Origin: Intestinibacillus massiliensis
GTDB lineage: Bacteria; Bacillota; Clostridia; Oscillospirales; Butyricicoccaceae
Direction: 5' to 3'
Length of the DNA stretch: 53,628 nt
Assembly (NCBI RefSeq): GCF_900155735.1
Contig: NZ_LT707059.1
Span: 1-53,628 of the forward strand
Shown: positions 45,552 to 53,628 of the stretch, in pieces
Numbering within the stretch: the stretch's first letter is position 1
Layout of the letters: each line of letters starts with the position of its first letter
The notes under the pieces: model-generated
Database searches by the model: none
What the model saw: only the letters and a program-made list of their open reading frames with translations
What the model was told of the DNA's origin: nothing
Translations under genes and position numbers: made by a program

Positions 45552-45581
45552 AGTATACCACAATCCGGCGGCGGCAGGCAA
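45552..45581 (-). promoter_or_regulatory. Promoter of the gene at 45058-45459
   Basis: On the minus strand TTGCCT (45581-45576), 18-base spacer, TATACT (45557-45552). The transcript would start just before the two direct repeats, so both lie in its leader. Confidence 0.55.
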
Positions 45582-45800
45582 AAAACACCATTGTAATTCT
45601 GCACAAAATTCACACCGTGTTTTATGCGTGACCCACACAAGAAGCTAGGGATGGGAAAAAAGGAAGGCGTTGTAAACCGTCTAAAATAGCAGCAATTGCG
45701 GAAACGCCCCATCTGAAACAGGCCGACGGCATTCGCAAGGCGCGGCCGTCATCGCGTCCATGCCGCGATAGCATGGACGCGCCGCTGGATGGACGGGTAC
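45582..45800. other. Intergenic, no gene seen
   Basis: Mixed-composition stretch between the promoter at 45552-45581 and the carD terminator. Short open frames have no ribosome sites. A near-palindrome CGCGTCCATGCCGCGATAGCATGGACGCG-type fold (45755-45785) with arms GCGTCCATG/CATGGACGC is the one clear structure. Confidence 0.4.
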
Positions 45801-45804
45801 AAAA

Positions 45805-45836
45805 AAGGGAGCCGGCAGCTGGCTGCCGGCTCCCTT
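45805..45836 (-). terminator. Terminator of the carD gene
   Basis: AAGGGAGCCGGCAGC and GCTGCCGGCTCCCTT with a two-base centre; T-run follows on the minus strand. Confidence 0.85.
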
Positions 45837-45841
45837 TGCGC

Positions 45842-46369
45842 TTATGCCTCTTTTTGCTGCAGGCAAAGCATGCTTTCCATCGTATCTTTGATAAAAGGCT
45901 GTACGTTGTCGCGCGCGATGCCGAGCGCGATGGCAAATTCGCCGTACAGCAGGTCTTCGGCGCGCTTTAAGAAATACTGGTCGACCTGGCCGGGGACGCG
46001 CTTGCGCTCCATCGCGGACTGGTTTTTGAGATAGACCGTCTTGATCAGCTGCACGAGGTCGCGGCAGTCGTGCGAGCGCAGCGAGGCCTGATAGCGGTTC
46101 ATCACCTGCTTACGGTCGCGCGGGTCGGTGCTGTCCTCCTCAATCTGGGGGATTTGGGAAATCAGGTCGAGGGCTTCCTGGCGCGTCAGCACCGGGCGCA
46201 TAAAGACCTTGGTATCCACCGGCGCGTAGATAACCTCGGTGGTATAAAGCGGGTTCAAGGTGTAATAGCGCTTCTTTTCGCTGTCCCGCAGCCCTTCCGG
46301 ATAGCCGATATCCGTGATTTTACATACGCCGTTGCTGCCGTACACGATGAGGTCTTCAATATGGAACAT
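45842..46369 (-). CDS. CarD family transcriptional regulator
   Basis: 175 residues. N-terminal CarD/TRCF RNA-polymerase-interacting domain (FHIEDLIVYGSNGVCKITDIGYP, then YYTLNPLYTTEVIYAPVD), followed by a helical DNA-binding region with RSHDCRDLVQLIKTVYLKNQ and ALGIARDNVQPFI. These proteins bind the RNA polymerase beta lobe and stabilise open complexes. Start ATG 46369 with AAGGAAAG; a GTG two codons upstream overlaps the site. A long upstream region (to 46992) precedes it. Confidence 0.88.
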   Translation of the reverse strand: MFHIEDLIVYGSNGVCKITDIGYPEGLRDSEKKRYYTLNPLYTTEVIYAPVDTKVFMRPVLTRQEALDLISQIPQIEEDSTDPRDRKQVMNRYQASLRSHDCRDLVQLIKTVYLKNQSAMERKRVPGQVDQYFLKRAEDLLYGEFAIALGIARDNVQPFIKDTMESMLCLQQKEA

Positions 46370-46991
46370 AAACACTTTCCTTTTCCGATTGCGGTATCCG
46401 CATGGGTTTCCGGGCGTGCGGTCTGGGGACGCTGCCCGTTCATCTATTTGTGCGCAAAATGCGCCTGTGTCCCCTCGTTAGGGCCGGCTGGCCGCAAGCA
46501 GGCGTTTGCCCCTGCCGCGGTGTGCGCCCAGTTGCGCAGGGGGATGCAGCCATGGGCAGCGCCCTTGCCCCACGGGGGCGGGGCAGTCCGGATGCTGCTT
46601 TGCAGCGTGTGGATGACGCGTCGATGCCATTGCTGACCTCCTTCGTGCCGGCATAATAGGTCCTATGGTAAAAGGGCGGCGCCGGGTGCGCCGCGAAAAA
46701 GAAAAACGCATGGTTTTGACAACTGGACTTACGTTTATCAAAACCACACGTTGTACTTATATTTTAGCACAAATTAGAGAAGAAATGTAAGAAATTTTTT
46801 ATTTATACATAGAAAAAATTCGAAGGCGTTCCAGGGGCGGGATTTGCGCGGATTTCCCACGCCACATCCTGGGCATCCGGGCGCGGCAAAATGGACGCCG
46901 CGGGACGGATAGGCGACGGCGGGACGCGGTAGAATAAAGGGTGTCCCGTGGGAGCTGTGCCCCGATAACAAGGGATGGGGAGGGCGCGCAC
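46370..46991. other. 620-base stretch without a convincing gene, upstream of carD
   Basis: The carD-proximal half is very GC-rich. An interrupted inverted repeat, GGTTTTGA (46713-46720) and TCAAAACC (46739-46746), lies beside AT-rich sequence with TAAAAT/TATAAG matches on the minus strand (about 46754-46770), so the carD promoter and an operator may be here, giving a 350-base leader. A small minus-strand frame with a strong ribosome site is listed separately. Nothing else recognised. Confidence 0.4.
46478..46630 (-). CDS. Possible 50-residue small protein in the carD leader
   Basis: ATG 46630 follows an excellent GAAGGAGG site at six bases, which is the main argument. The product is His/Pro/Arg/Gly-rich with two Cys and looks unlike a normal globular protein; it has no recognised relatives. 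It could be a regulatory leader frame for carD or chance. Confidence 0.25.
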   Translation of the reverse strand: MASTRHPHAAKQHPDCPAPVGQGRCPWLHPPAQLGAHRGRGKRLLAASRP

Positions 46992-47192
46992 ATGTATCCT
47001 TACCACAACGCGATCAAACGGCGTATCCGCGCGGGGGAACTGACCGGGTATGCGTTTGTGACGGACTACCCGGGGATTGGGGAAGCGTTGGTGCTCTATT
47101 TTTCCACCTGCCCGCCGCTGCGCCCAATCCGCCCGCACCGTTACGCGGAATATCTGCCGCTGCTGGAGGCGTGGGAGGCGGGCAAACCGTAA
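46992..47192 (+). CDS. Small conserved clostridial protein
   Basis: 66 residues, ATG 46992. The sequence begins MYPYHNAIKRRIRAGELTG and holds ALVLYFSTCPPLRPIRPHRY, a pattern I recognise from short uncharacterised proteins in Clostridia. No signal peptide or membrane segment. Converges with ywbE, one base apart. Function unknown. Confidence 0.65.
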   Translation: MYPYHNAIKRRIRAGELTGYAFVTDYPGIGEALVLYFSTCPPLRPIRPHRYAEYLPLLEAWEAGKP

Positions 47193-47193
47193 C

Positions 47194-47400
47194 TCAAGGC
47201 GTATCTTCTTCGATGATGCGCTGTACCCGGCCGACGCGGCCGTCTTCCAGCATCACCTTGATGCCGTGCGGGTGCGTGGCGCTGTTCGTCAGGATACGGC
47301 TGACCACGCCGCGCGTCAGCCGGCCGGTGCGCTGGTCGGCCTTTAAAACGATATCGGCCGTCTGGCCGGCATGGATATTGGCACGTTTTTTCCCGTCCAA
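47194..47400 (-). CDS. YwbE family protein
   Basis: 68 residues, matching the small YwbE family (DUF2196): VDIVLK-type opening here as TADIVLKADQRTGRLTRG, then ILTNSATHPHGIKVMLEDGRVGRVQ. Function unknown, possibly nucleic-acid binding by its small beta-barrel-like sequence. Start is TTG 47400, seven bases after GGAGG. Confidence 0.85.
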   Translation of the reverse strand: MDGKKRANIHAGQTADIVLKADQRTGRLTRGVVSRILTNSATHPHGIKVMLEDGRVGRVQRIIEEDTP

Positions 47401-47546
47401 TGGGATCCCTCCTTATACATATGTCGTGATGCTGCTACCTATGATTCGCCTGCGGGGCGGCCTCGGCCGGTTTTTCCCAGGGGGGGATACTACAGATTCT
47501 GCCCAGGTTTCGCATAAAATACCCGCATACCCCACCGGGACAAAGA

Positions 47547-47585
47547 AAAGCCCTGTCCTGCGAACCTTTCGCCGGACAGGGCTTT
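47547..47585 (-). terminator. Terminator after tRNA-Ser
   Basis: On the minus strand AAAGCCCTGTCC pairs with GGACAGGGCTTT around a 15-base loop, followed by TTCTTT. Confidence 0.8.
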
Positions 47586-47590
47586 GGGAA

Positions 47591-47681
47591 TGGCGGAGCG
47601 GGTGGGATTCGAACCCACGTGCCGTTTCACCGGCAACTCGATTTCGAGTCGAGCTCGTTATGACCACTTCGATACCGCTCC
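47591..47681 (-). tRNA. tRNA-Ser(CGA)
   Basis: Complete 91-base tRNA with encoded CCA. Acceptor stem GGAGCGG/CCGCTCC, anticodon arm CTCGA-CTCGAAA-TCGAG with anticodon CGA, long variable arm TTGCCGGTGAAACGGCA typical of serine, and T-arm GTGGGTTCGAATCCCAC. Reads UCG codons, which are common in this GC-rich genome. Confidence 0.97.
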
Positions 47682-47752
47682 GTATTCGGTTGTGACCAAA
47701 AATAAGGATACCAGAAATAGCGCCCGGATGCAAGGGGAATTTGCAAAAAGTT

Positions 47753-48124
47753 TTAGCCTTCGCCGTCCAGCACGGCGCGCATGCGCGAAAGCGTTTCCGG
47801 GCTGATGACGTGTTCGATCCGGCAGGCGTCCTGCTCGGCAATGACAGGGTCAAGCTCCAGCGTTTCCACGAGGAAACGGGTGATGAGCAGATGGCGGCGA
47901 TAGACTTCCGTCGCGCGTGCGCGCCCGGCCTCCGTCAGTTGGATGTTGCCGTACGCCTCTTGCTCGATAAGGCCGGCTTTTTTCAGTACGCCCATGGCGC
48001 GGCTGACGCTGGGCTTGGAAAAGCCGAGCTCGTTGGCGATATCGATGGAGCGCACAACGCCGTTCCTGCGCTCAAGGGTTAGGATGGTTTCCAGATAATT
48101 TTCGCCGGATTCCTGTATTTTCAT
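47753..48124 (-). CDS. DtxR/MntR-type metal-dependent repressor
   Basis: 123 residues. N-terminal winged helix (SGENYLETILTLERRNGVVRSIDIANELG and FSKPSVSRAMGVLKKAGLI) followed by the metal-binding/dimerisation helices: Glu/His residues in RHLLITRFL, DACRIEHVIS fit the MntR-like set. It lacks the C-terminal SH3-like domain of DtxR, so it belongs to the short MntR/TroR-like group. Probably senses Mn2+ or Fe2+. No transporter gene adjacent. ATG 48124 with GAGGT. Confidence 0.88.
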   Translation of the reverse strand: MKIQESGENYLETILTLERRNGVVRSIDIANELGFSKPSVSRAMGVLKKAGLIEQEAYGNIQLTEAGRARATEVYRRHLLITRFLVETLELDPVIAEQDACRIEHVISPETLSRMRAVLDGEG

Positions 48125-48316
48125 GCTTACCTCACGCCCGCAGTAAAATGATACTATTACAGTTTATCATATTTACAGGGCCGCTGCAAGCGCGTTTTGT
48201 CCCGCCAGCGTCCGCACCGTGGGATGAAGCCTGCGAAAATGGGACACAATTTTGAAGGGATAAGCTGGAAGCATTGTGTGCGAACTGCAGAAATATACAA
48301 TTTGAGGCCTGGGAAC

Positions 48317-48345
48317 TTGCGAATACAGCCGCTGTATGATAAGAT
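48317..48345 (+). promoter_or_regulatory. Promoter of the gltX-glnS unit
   Basis: TTGCGA (48317-48322), 17-base spacer, TAAGAT (48340-48345). No T-box features between it and the gene; a CCGGGGG/CCCCCCGG hairpin lies at 48362-48389 just before the ribosome site. Confidence 0.6.
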
Positions 48346-48404
48346 AATGCAGTGAATATAGCCGGGGGAGGCCGGAAGCAGCCCCCCGGAATGGAGTGGA
48401 AAAC

Positions 48405-50057
48405 ATGGATTATAACCATTTGGCGGAACTCTTGTTCCCGCATATCCGGCAGACGCCGGAGGAAGTCGAAGCGCGCTACCCGAAGCGCGCGCTGCCGGAA
48501 GGCGCGAAGGTCACCCGCATGGGGCCCAGCCCGACGGGCTTTATGCATCTCGGCAACCTGTTTGGCGCGCTGGTGGACGAGCGCCTGGCGCACCAGTCGG
48601 GCGGCGTGTTTTACCTGCGCATCGAGGATACCGATAAAAAGCGCGAGGTGGAGGGCGGCGTGGAGACCATCCTGAAGGCATTCGCCTCCTTTGGCCTGCA
48701 CTTTGACGAGGGCGCTACGTTGCAAGGCGATTCCGGCGCATACGGCCCTTACCGCCAGAGCCGCCGCGCGGAAATCTACCAGGCTTTTGTAAAGTCCCTG
48801 GTACAGCGGGGCATGGCGTACCCCTGCTTCTGCACCGAAGAGGAGCTGGCGCAGGCGCATGCGCAGCAGGAGGCGGCCAAGGAGAACTTCGGCTATTACG
48901 GCAAGTACGCCGTATGGCGCGACCGTCCGATGGAGGACATTGAAGCGGAGCTGCAAAAGGGCACGCCCTACGTCATCCGTTTCCGTTCCGAGGGCAGCAT
49001 CGAAAACAAGGTGCGCCACGAGGATTTGGTAAAGGGCAAAATGGAGGTCACGGAGAACGACCAGGACGTCGTCATCCTGAAGTCCGACGGCATCCCGACC
49101 TATCACTTTGCGCATGTGGTGGACGACCACCTGATGGGCACGACGGTCGTCGTGCGCGGCGAGGAGTGGCTCGCCACGCTGCCCGTGCACCTGCAGCTTT
49201 TCCGTGCGATGGGCTGGAAGGCGCCCAAGTATGCGCACACCGCGCAGCTCATGAAGATCGACCCGGAGACCGGCGGCAAGCGCAAGCTTTCCAAACGCAA
49301 GGATCCGGAGCTGGCGCTGGACTTTTACTATCGGGAAGGCTACCCGGTGCCCGCGGTGCTGGAATACCTGATGACGCTGCTCAATTCCAATTTCGAGGAG
49401 TGGCGGCGAGCGAACCCCGACGCGCCGATGGACGATTTCCCGTTCTCCACCAAGAAGATGAGCGGTTCCGGCGCGCTGTTTGACATTGAAAAGCTGCGCG
49501 ACGTGTCCAAAAACGTCATTTCGCGGATGCCGGCCGGCACGGCCTACGACTATATCGCGCAGTGGAGCGCGGACAACGACCCGGATTTCCACAAGCTGTT
49601 TACGCGCGACCCGGCCTTTTCCAAGGCCTACCTCGCCATCGGCCGCGGTGGGAAAAAGCCGCGCAAGGACCTTGCGCTGTGGTCGGACGCAAAGCCCTAC
49701 ATGGACTTTATGTTCGACGAGCTGTTCCAGCCGGATTATACCCTGCCGCAGAACGTGTCCGCGGACGACGCAAAGGCGATCCTTGCCGACTTTGCAGGGG
49801 TGTTTGACGAAAACGACACGCCGGAGGGCTTCTTTGACAAAATGAAGGCCATCGCGGCGGCGCACGGCTTTGCCGCGGATACCAAGGCGTTTAAGCAGGA
49901 TCCGGGGCAGTACAAGGGCGCGGTGGGCGACGTGTCCATGGTGGTGCGCATCGCGGTCGCAGGCCGCCAGAACGCGCCCGACCTCCAGACCGTGATGGGG
50001 ATCCTGGGACGCGCGCGCGTCCTGGAACGCCTGCGCCGCGCGGAAGCGGCGCTTTAA
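48405..50057 (+). CDS. gltX: Glutamyl-tRNA synthetase (GltX)
   Basis: 550 residues; class I synthetase charging tRNA-Glu. HIGH-equivalent in GPSPTGFMHLGNLFGAL, YLRIEDTDKKREV, the YRQSRRAEIYQAF block, and the KMSKS equivalent KLSKRKD after GGKRK. Longer than typical 480-residue GluRS, with a C-terminal anticodon domain ending in VMGILGRARVLERL. Start ATG 48405, eight bases after GGAG. Followed 25 bases later by glutaminyl-tRNA synthetase. Discrimination against tRNA-Gln cannot be judged by eye. Confidence 0.93.
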   Translation: MDYNHLAELLFPHIRQTPEEVEARYPKRALPEGAKVTRMGPSPTGFMHLGNLFGALVDERLAHQSGGVFYLRIEDTDKKREVEGGVETILKAFASFGLHFDEGATLQGDSGAYGPYRQSRRAEIYQAFVKSLVQRGMAYPCFCTEEELAQAHAQQEAAKENFGYYGKYAVWRDRPMEDIEAELQKGTPYVIRFRSEGSIENKVRHEDLVKGKMEVTENDQDVVILKSDGIPTYHFAHVVDDHLMGTTVVVRGEEWLATLPVHLQLFRAMGWKAPKYAHTAQLMKIDPETGGKRKLSKRKDPELALDFYYREGYPVPAVLEYLMTLLNSNFEEWRRANPDAPMDDFPFSTKKMSGSGALFDIEKLRDVSKNVISRMPAGTAYDYIAQWSADNDPDFHKLFTRDPAFSKAYLAIGRGGKKPRKDLALWSDAKPYMDFMFDELFQPDYTLPQNVSADDAKAILADFAGVFDENDTPEGFFDKMKAIAAAHGFAADTKAFKQDPGQYKGAVGDVSMVVRIAVAGRQNAPDLQTVMGILGRARVLERLRRAEAAL

Positions 50058-50082
50058 TCCATAAAAAGAGGGTAACTAGAAT

Positions 50083-51744
50083 ATGATGGAAGATGTATCT
50101 AATTTCCTGACGGAGATTATTGACGAAGATATCGCGGCGGGCCTTGCCGAGCAGATCCACACGCGTTTCCCGCCGGAGCCGAACGGCTACCTGCATATCG
50201 GCAGCGCCAAGGCGATCTATATCAACTGGTCGATCGCTAAGAAATATGGCGGCAAATTCAACCTGCGCTACGACGATACCAACCCGGTCAAGGAAGACAC
50301 CGAGTATGTCGATTCCATCTGGGAAGACATCAAGTGGCTGACCGGCGAGGAGCCGAACGGCGGGGTCTACTACGGCTCGGATTATTTTGAAAAGTGCTAC
50401 GAATGCGCGGTCGCCCTCATCCAGGCGGGCAAGGCCTATGTCTGCGACCTGACGCAGGAGGAGATGCGCGCCTACCGCGGCACGCTGACCGAGCCGGGCA
50501 AGGACAGCCCGTGCCGCAGCCGCCCCGTGGAGGAAAACCTGCGCCTGTTCCAGGAGATGCGCGAGGGCAAGTACCCGGACGGCTCCATGACGCTGCGCGC
50601 CAAGATCGATATGGCAAGCCCCAACATGAACCTGCGCGACCCCGCGATTTACCGTATCGTGCGTGCGCACCACCACCGCCAGGGCGACAAGTGGTGCATA
50701 TACCCGCTGTACGATTTCGCACACCCCATCCAGGACGCGCTGGAGGGCATTACGCACTCCCTGTGCTCCATCGAGTTTGAAAACCACCGCCCGCTGTATG
50801 AGTGGGTCGTGGAAAACTGCCCGCTGCCGCACCGCCCCAAGCAGCGAGAGTTCGCGCGGCTCAACGTGACCAATACGGTCATGTCCAAGCGCTATTTGCG
50901 CGAGCTTGTGGAGACGGGACGTGTCGAGGGCTGGGACGACCCGCGCATGCCCACCCTGTGCGCGCTGCGCCGCCGCGGCTATACGCCGGCCGCCATCCTG
51001 GAATTTGTGCGCCGCGCAGGCATCGCGAAGGCTAACAGCCTGGTGGACATCCGCCTGCTGGAACACTGCATCCGCGAGGAGCTGAACGAAACCGCGCTGC
51101 GCCGCATGGCGGTCACAGAGCCGCTCAAAATGGTCATCACGAATTACCCCGCGCACCTGGAGGAGACCTTTGAGGTGCCGAACAACCCGCGCGACGAGGC
51201 CGCTGGCGTGCGCCAGGTGCCGTTTACCCGCGAGCTGTATATCGAAAAGAGCGACTTTGCCGTCGTGCCGCCCCCGAAGTTCCAGCGCCTGAAGCCGGAT
51301 GGCGAGGTGCGCCTGATGGGTTCCTACATCGTCAAGTGCAACGAGGTGGTGACGGATGCAAACGGGGAAGTGGCCGAGGTGCGCTGCACGGCCGACCTGG
51401 ACACCGGCAACGGCATGCCGAAGGACGGGCGCAAGGTCAAGGGCACCATCCACTGGGTCTCCGCCGCGCATGCGGTCGACGCCGACCTGTATCTGTACGA
51501 CAACCTGTTCACCCTGGAAAACACGAACGACGTGCCGGAGGGCACGAATTACCTGGATTACCTCAACCCGGATTCCCTCAAGCACCTGACCGGCTGCAAG
51601 CTGGAGCCGTCGGTCGCGGACGTGCCGGAGGGCACCCGCATGCAGTTCGTCCGCATGGGCTACTATATCAAGGACCGTGAGCCGGGGCGGTATAACCGCA
51701 TCGTCACGCTCAAGGACGGCTTTGCCAAGACGCTGCAAAAATAA
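50083..51744 (+). CDS. glnS: Glutaminyl-tRNA synthetase (GlnS)
   Basis: 553 residues, full-length GlnRS. Motifs: RFPPEPNGYLHIGSAKAI (HIGH variant), RYDDTNPVKEDTEYVDSI, the catalytic-domain IYPLYDFAHPIQDALEGITHSLCS and NVTNTVMSKRYL (KMSKS variant), then the two beta-barrel anticodon domains with RLMGSYIVKC and LNPDSLKHLTG. Many Firmicutes instead make Gln-tRNA by amidation (GatCAB); a GlnRS gene beside GluRS is a clade-level trait worth noting. Double ATG at 50083. Confidence 0.95.
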   Translation: MMEDVSNFLTEIIDEDIAAGLAEQIHTRFPPEPNGYLHIGSAKAIYINWSIAKKYGGKFNLRYDDTNPVKEDTEYVDSIWEDIKWLTGEEPNGGVYYGSDYFEKCYECAVALIQAGKAYVCDLTQEEMRAYRGTLTEPGKDSPCRSRPVEENLRLFQEMREGKYPDGSMTLRAKIDMASPNMNLRDPAIYRIVRAHHHRQGDKWCIYPLYDFAHPIQDALEGITHSLCSIEFENHRPLYEWVVENCPLPHRPKQREFARLNVTNTVMSKRYLRELVETGRVEGWDDPRMPTLCALRRRGYTPAAILEFVRRAGIAKANSLVDIRLLEHCIREELNETALRRMAVTEPLKMVITNYPAHLEETFEVPNNPRDEAAGVRQVPFTRELYIEKSDFAVVPPPKFQRLKPDGEVRLMGSYIVKCNEVVTDANGEVAEVRCTADLDTGNGMPKDGRKVKGTIHWVSAAHAVDADLYLYDNLFTLENTNDVPEGTNYLDYLNPDSLKHLTGCKLEPSVADVPEGTRMQFVRMGYYIKDREPGRYNRIVTLKDGFAKTLQK

Positions 51745-51753
51745 CAAAACCCC

Positions 51754-51785
51754 AAAAGGGCGGATGCAAGGGCATCCGTCCTTTT
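51754..51785 (+). terminator. Terminator after glnS
   Basis: AAAAGGGCGGATGC and GCATCCGTCCTTTT around a four-base loop, one G-T pair; T-rich tail. Confidence 0.85.
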
Positions 51786-51805
51786 GCTGTGGAGGACGAC
51801 AACGA

Positions 51806-53050
51806 ATGGAACGCAAAATCTGCGACCCGGCGACCGGCCGGCGGCTGTTCTGGCTGTGCTGGGTGACCTATATGATTTCCTGCCTGGGGCGTTTTAACTA
51901 CGCGGCGGCGATGGCCGAACTGATTACCGCGGAGGGGTTCTCCAAGGCGGGGGCGGGGCTGGTGGGTACCGCGCTCTTCGCGGTCTACGGGGCGTGTCAG
52001 ATCGCGACCGGGCTGCTGGGTGACCGGGTCAGCCCGCGTCGGATGGTGGCGTTCGGCCTGATCGGCTCGTCCGCGGCCAACCTAGCCATGGGGTGCGCGT
52101 CGGCGCAGCCGGCCATGCTGGTGCTTTGGATGGCAAACGGGGTCTTTCAGGCCTGCATGTGGTCGCCGGTGGCGCGCATCTTTGCCGAGATGCTGCCGGA
52201 GCCTGCGCGCAAGCAGGCCTGCAGCGACGCGGCGGCGACGATCCCGGTATCCAACATCCTGATCTACCTGATGGCGGCCGGTTCCATCCGCTTTTTCAGC
52301 TGGCGGCTGGTGTTTTGGCTTCCCGCCGTGCTGATGCTGGCGGCGGCGCTTTTCTGGCTGCCCGCCATGGCGGCCATTGAGCGGCGCGTACAGGCCTGCG
52401 GCATACCGGAAGCCGTGCCCGAGGCCGCCCGCAAGCAGGGCAACCTGTGGCACATCCTCGCGGCGTCGGGCGCGCTGGCCATTGCATTGGCCGCGCTGTC
52501 CCATGGGCTGCTGAAGGATGGGATCCAGTCGTGGATGCCGACCTTCCTGACGGAGCAGTTCCAGATGACGACCTATGCCTCCGCTGCGGTCTCACTGATC
52601 CTGCCGGTATTCAATATCGGCGGCGTGCTGCTGACGCGGTGGCTGGCGGCGCGGTATATCCGGAACGAGCTGGCGGGCGCGGGCGCGTTTTTCGGCGCGG
52701 CGCTGGCGAGCCTCGGCGTGCTCGCCATATGCGGCACCGGAAACGGCCTGCTGTCGCTTTCGATGCTGACCGTGGCGAGCACGGCGATGATCGGCGCCAA
52801 CATCCTGCTGATCAACCTCATCCCCATGCGGTTCGGCGTGATCGGCCGCGCTTCGACGATGACCGGTGTGCTCAATTGCAGCGCTTACGCCGGGAGCGCG
52901 CTTTCGTCCTTCGGCGTGGGCGCGGCGGTCGGGCGGTTCGGCTGGGGCGCGGCGATCGGCATCTGGCTGGCGTTTGCCGCGCTTGCCTGCGCGGCTGCAG
53001 CGATCGGGCGGCGCAGGTGGTCTGCCTACGACGCAAGCCTGGAAAACTGA
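51806..53050 (+). CDS. MFS transporter
   Basis: 414 residues with twelve helices. First-half loop GDRVSPRRMVAFG between helices 2 and 3 is the MFS motif A; the sequence WVTYMISCLGRFNYAAAMAEL at helix 1 resembles organophosphate (OPA/GlpT-like) carriers. Substrate not predictable. ATG 51806 follows GGAGG by eleven bases; longer in-frame starts lie inside the preceding terminator. Flanked on both sides by terminators, so a single-gene unit. Confidence 0.88.
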   Translation: MERKICDPATGRRLFWLCWVTYMISCLGRFNYAAAMAELITAEGFSKAGAGLVGTALFAVYGACQIATGLLGDRVSPRRMVAFGLIGSSAANLAMGCASAQPAMLVLWMANGVFQACMWSPVARIFAEMLPEPARKQACSDAAATIPVSNILIYLMAAGSIRFFSWRLVFWLPAVLMLAAALFWLPAMAAIERRVQACGIPEAVPEAARKQGNLWHILAASGALAIALAALSHGLLKDGIQSWMPTFLTEQFQMTTYASAAVSLILPVFNIGGVLLTRWLAARYIRNELAGAGAFFGAALASLGVLAICGTGNGLLSLSMLTVASTAMIGANILLINLIPMRFGVIGRASTMTGVLNCSAYAGSALSSFGVGAAVGRFGWGAAIGIWLAFAALACAAAAIGRRRWSAYDASLEN

Positions 53051-53052
53051 GG

Positions 53053-53089
53053 AAAGCCCTCCCTGACGTGTTGCAGGGAGGGCTTTTTT
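53053..53089 (+). terminator. Terminator after the MFS gene
   Basis: AAAGCCCTCCCTG and CAGGGAGGGCTTT around an eight-base loop, six T follow. Confidence 0.9.
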
Positions 53090-53197
53090 GCCGGGGAAGC
53101 GGGATCACACGCATGCCGTCCCCACGCCGCACGCGCGGGCAGGCATAATGCAGGGCATGCCCCGCATAGCCTGTACCAAGCGGACAAGGAGGGCGTT

Positions 53198-53628
53198 ATG
53201 AAAAAGCGGATCAATTTCTTTTCGATCGGCGTGGTCTGGGGCACGCCGGCATTTTTATTCCTGATCGCACTGTTCCTTTGCGGGGTGATCGCCGGCGGGT
53301 TCACCGGCCTGATGGACGGCGCGCAGGGCAGCGTGACGAGGCTGGCGGACTACATGGTCGCAGGGGCGGGGGCGGAAGCCGTATCCTCCGGGGCACAGGC
53401 GCTGGGGGCGCTGTGCGGCACGCTTGTGTGGCTGGCGCTCTGCCTCTTGGCTGGCGCGCTGACGCCATACAGCCTGTTCCTCGCCGCCGTGGTAGCGGCG
53501 CGCGGGTTCATGCTGTCGTTTACGGTGGCGGCCTCGGTCGGCGGGCTGGGGATGCGGGGCGTATGGCTGTCCCTGGCGACGGCGGGGGTGCCCGCGCTCG
53601 TCACGGGGCCCTGCACCTGTCTCTTTTT
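53198..53628 (+). CDS. Membrane protein, possibly SpoIIM-like, cut by window end
   Basis: 143 codons visible with AAGGAGGG before ATG 53198. Hydrophobic segments at about 8-30, 68-88, 92-115 and 120-140. The pattern of a short N-terminal helix with a large loop, then ...AGALTPYSLFLAAVVAARGFMLSF... and a VPALVTGPC turn resembles stage II sporulation protein M and related clostridial proteins. The C-terminus is outside the window, so the assignment is tentative. Confidence 0.5.
   Translation, partial: MKKRINFFSIGVVWGTPAFLFLIALFLCGVIAGGFTGLMDGAQGSVTRLADYMVAGAGAEAVSSGAQALGALCGTLVWLALCLLAGALTPYSLFLAAVVAARGFMLSFTVAASVGGLGMRGVWLSLATAGVPALVTGPCTCLF

Noticed and set aside
48125-48404. T-box leader before gltX-glnS
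   Set aside because: No specifier loop or conserved T-box bulge sequence, and the promoter lies only about 55 bases before the start codon.

Overview
This 53.6 kb window is a high-GC (roughly 60%) Firmicute chromosome segment, most likely a gut Clostridia member of the Oscillospirales type. The evidence is vegetative promoters of the TTGACA/TATAAT kind, strong GGAGG ribosome sites, CsaB, GSIII (GlnN), an ANTAR regulator beside split glutamate synthase, L,L-DAP aminotransferase, CarD, YwbE and an ICE of the PcfB/VirD4 type. I cannot name the species from the sequence.

Layout. 1-3.1 kb: the left end of an integrative conjugative element on the minus strand (RepA-like DUF6017 protein, DUF5348, PcfB, VirD4). 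Its VirD4 coupling-protein gene is cut by a group II intron whose 5' end lies at 142 and which runs off the window. 3.2-6.7 kb: two cell-surface polysaccharide genes, the first a glycosyltransferase fused to the CsaB pyruvyl transferase. 6.8-17.6 kb: a purine operon, purE-purC-purF-(purF-like)-purM-purN-purO-purH(AICAR transformylase only)-membrane protein-purD-small protein, preceded by a structured RNA (6S candidate) and a terminator. 17.6-25.7 kb: mixed housekeeping and export genes: RsiV-like lipoprotein, RlmD/RumA-type methyltransferase, GIY-YIG protein, an ABC-F ATPase with an attenuator-like leader, MATE exporter and NSS-family sodium symporter. 25.8-29.4 kb (minus): dapF-pyrG-dapL with start/stop overlaps.

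29.7-39.5 kb is the nitrogen-assimilation block and the most interesting part. On the minus strand lie three split glutamate synthase subunits, type I glutamine synthetase and an ANTAR RNA-binding regulator. Divergently on the plus strand lie type III glutamine synthetase and an ammonium transporter fused to a PII domain. All three transcription units or leaders (gltB, glnN, amtB) carry a hairpin with a six-base loop of the form AxxGxx, the signature bound by ANTAR proteins, and in each the 3' arm of that hairpin is also the 5' arm of a terminator. The simplest reading is a local ANTAR antitermination regulon whose regulator sits in one of its own targets and has a receiver domain without its phospho-accepting Asp.

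39.7-42.4 kb: HPt protein plus a REC/HD-GYP/PAS/GGDEF protein. 42.5-45.0 kb: ApbE lipoprotein, NusG-II protein and Gx transporter, the same three families as FmnB-EetA-EetB of extracellular electron transfer loci, then a small lipoprotein. 45.0-48.1 kb: small conserved proteins, CarD regulator, a 620-base stretch without a convincing gene, YwbE, tRNA-Ser(CGA) and a DtxR/MntR-type repressor. 48.4-53.6 kb: adjacent GluRS and GlnRS, an MFS transporter, and a membrane protein cut by the window end.
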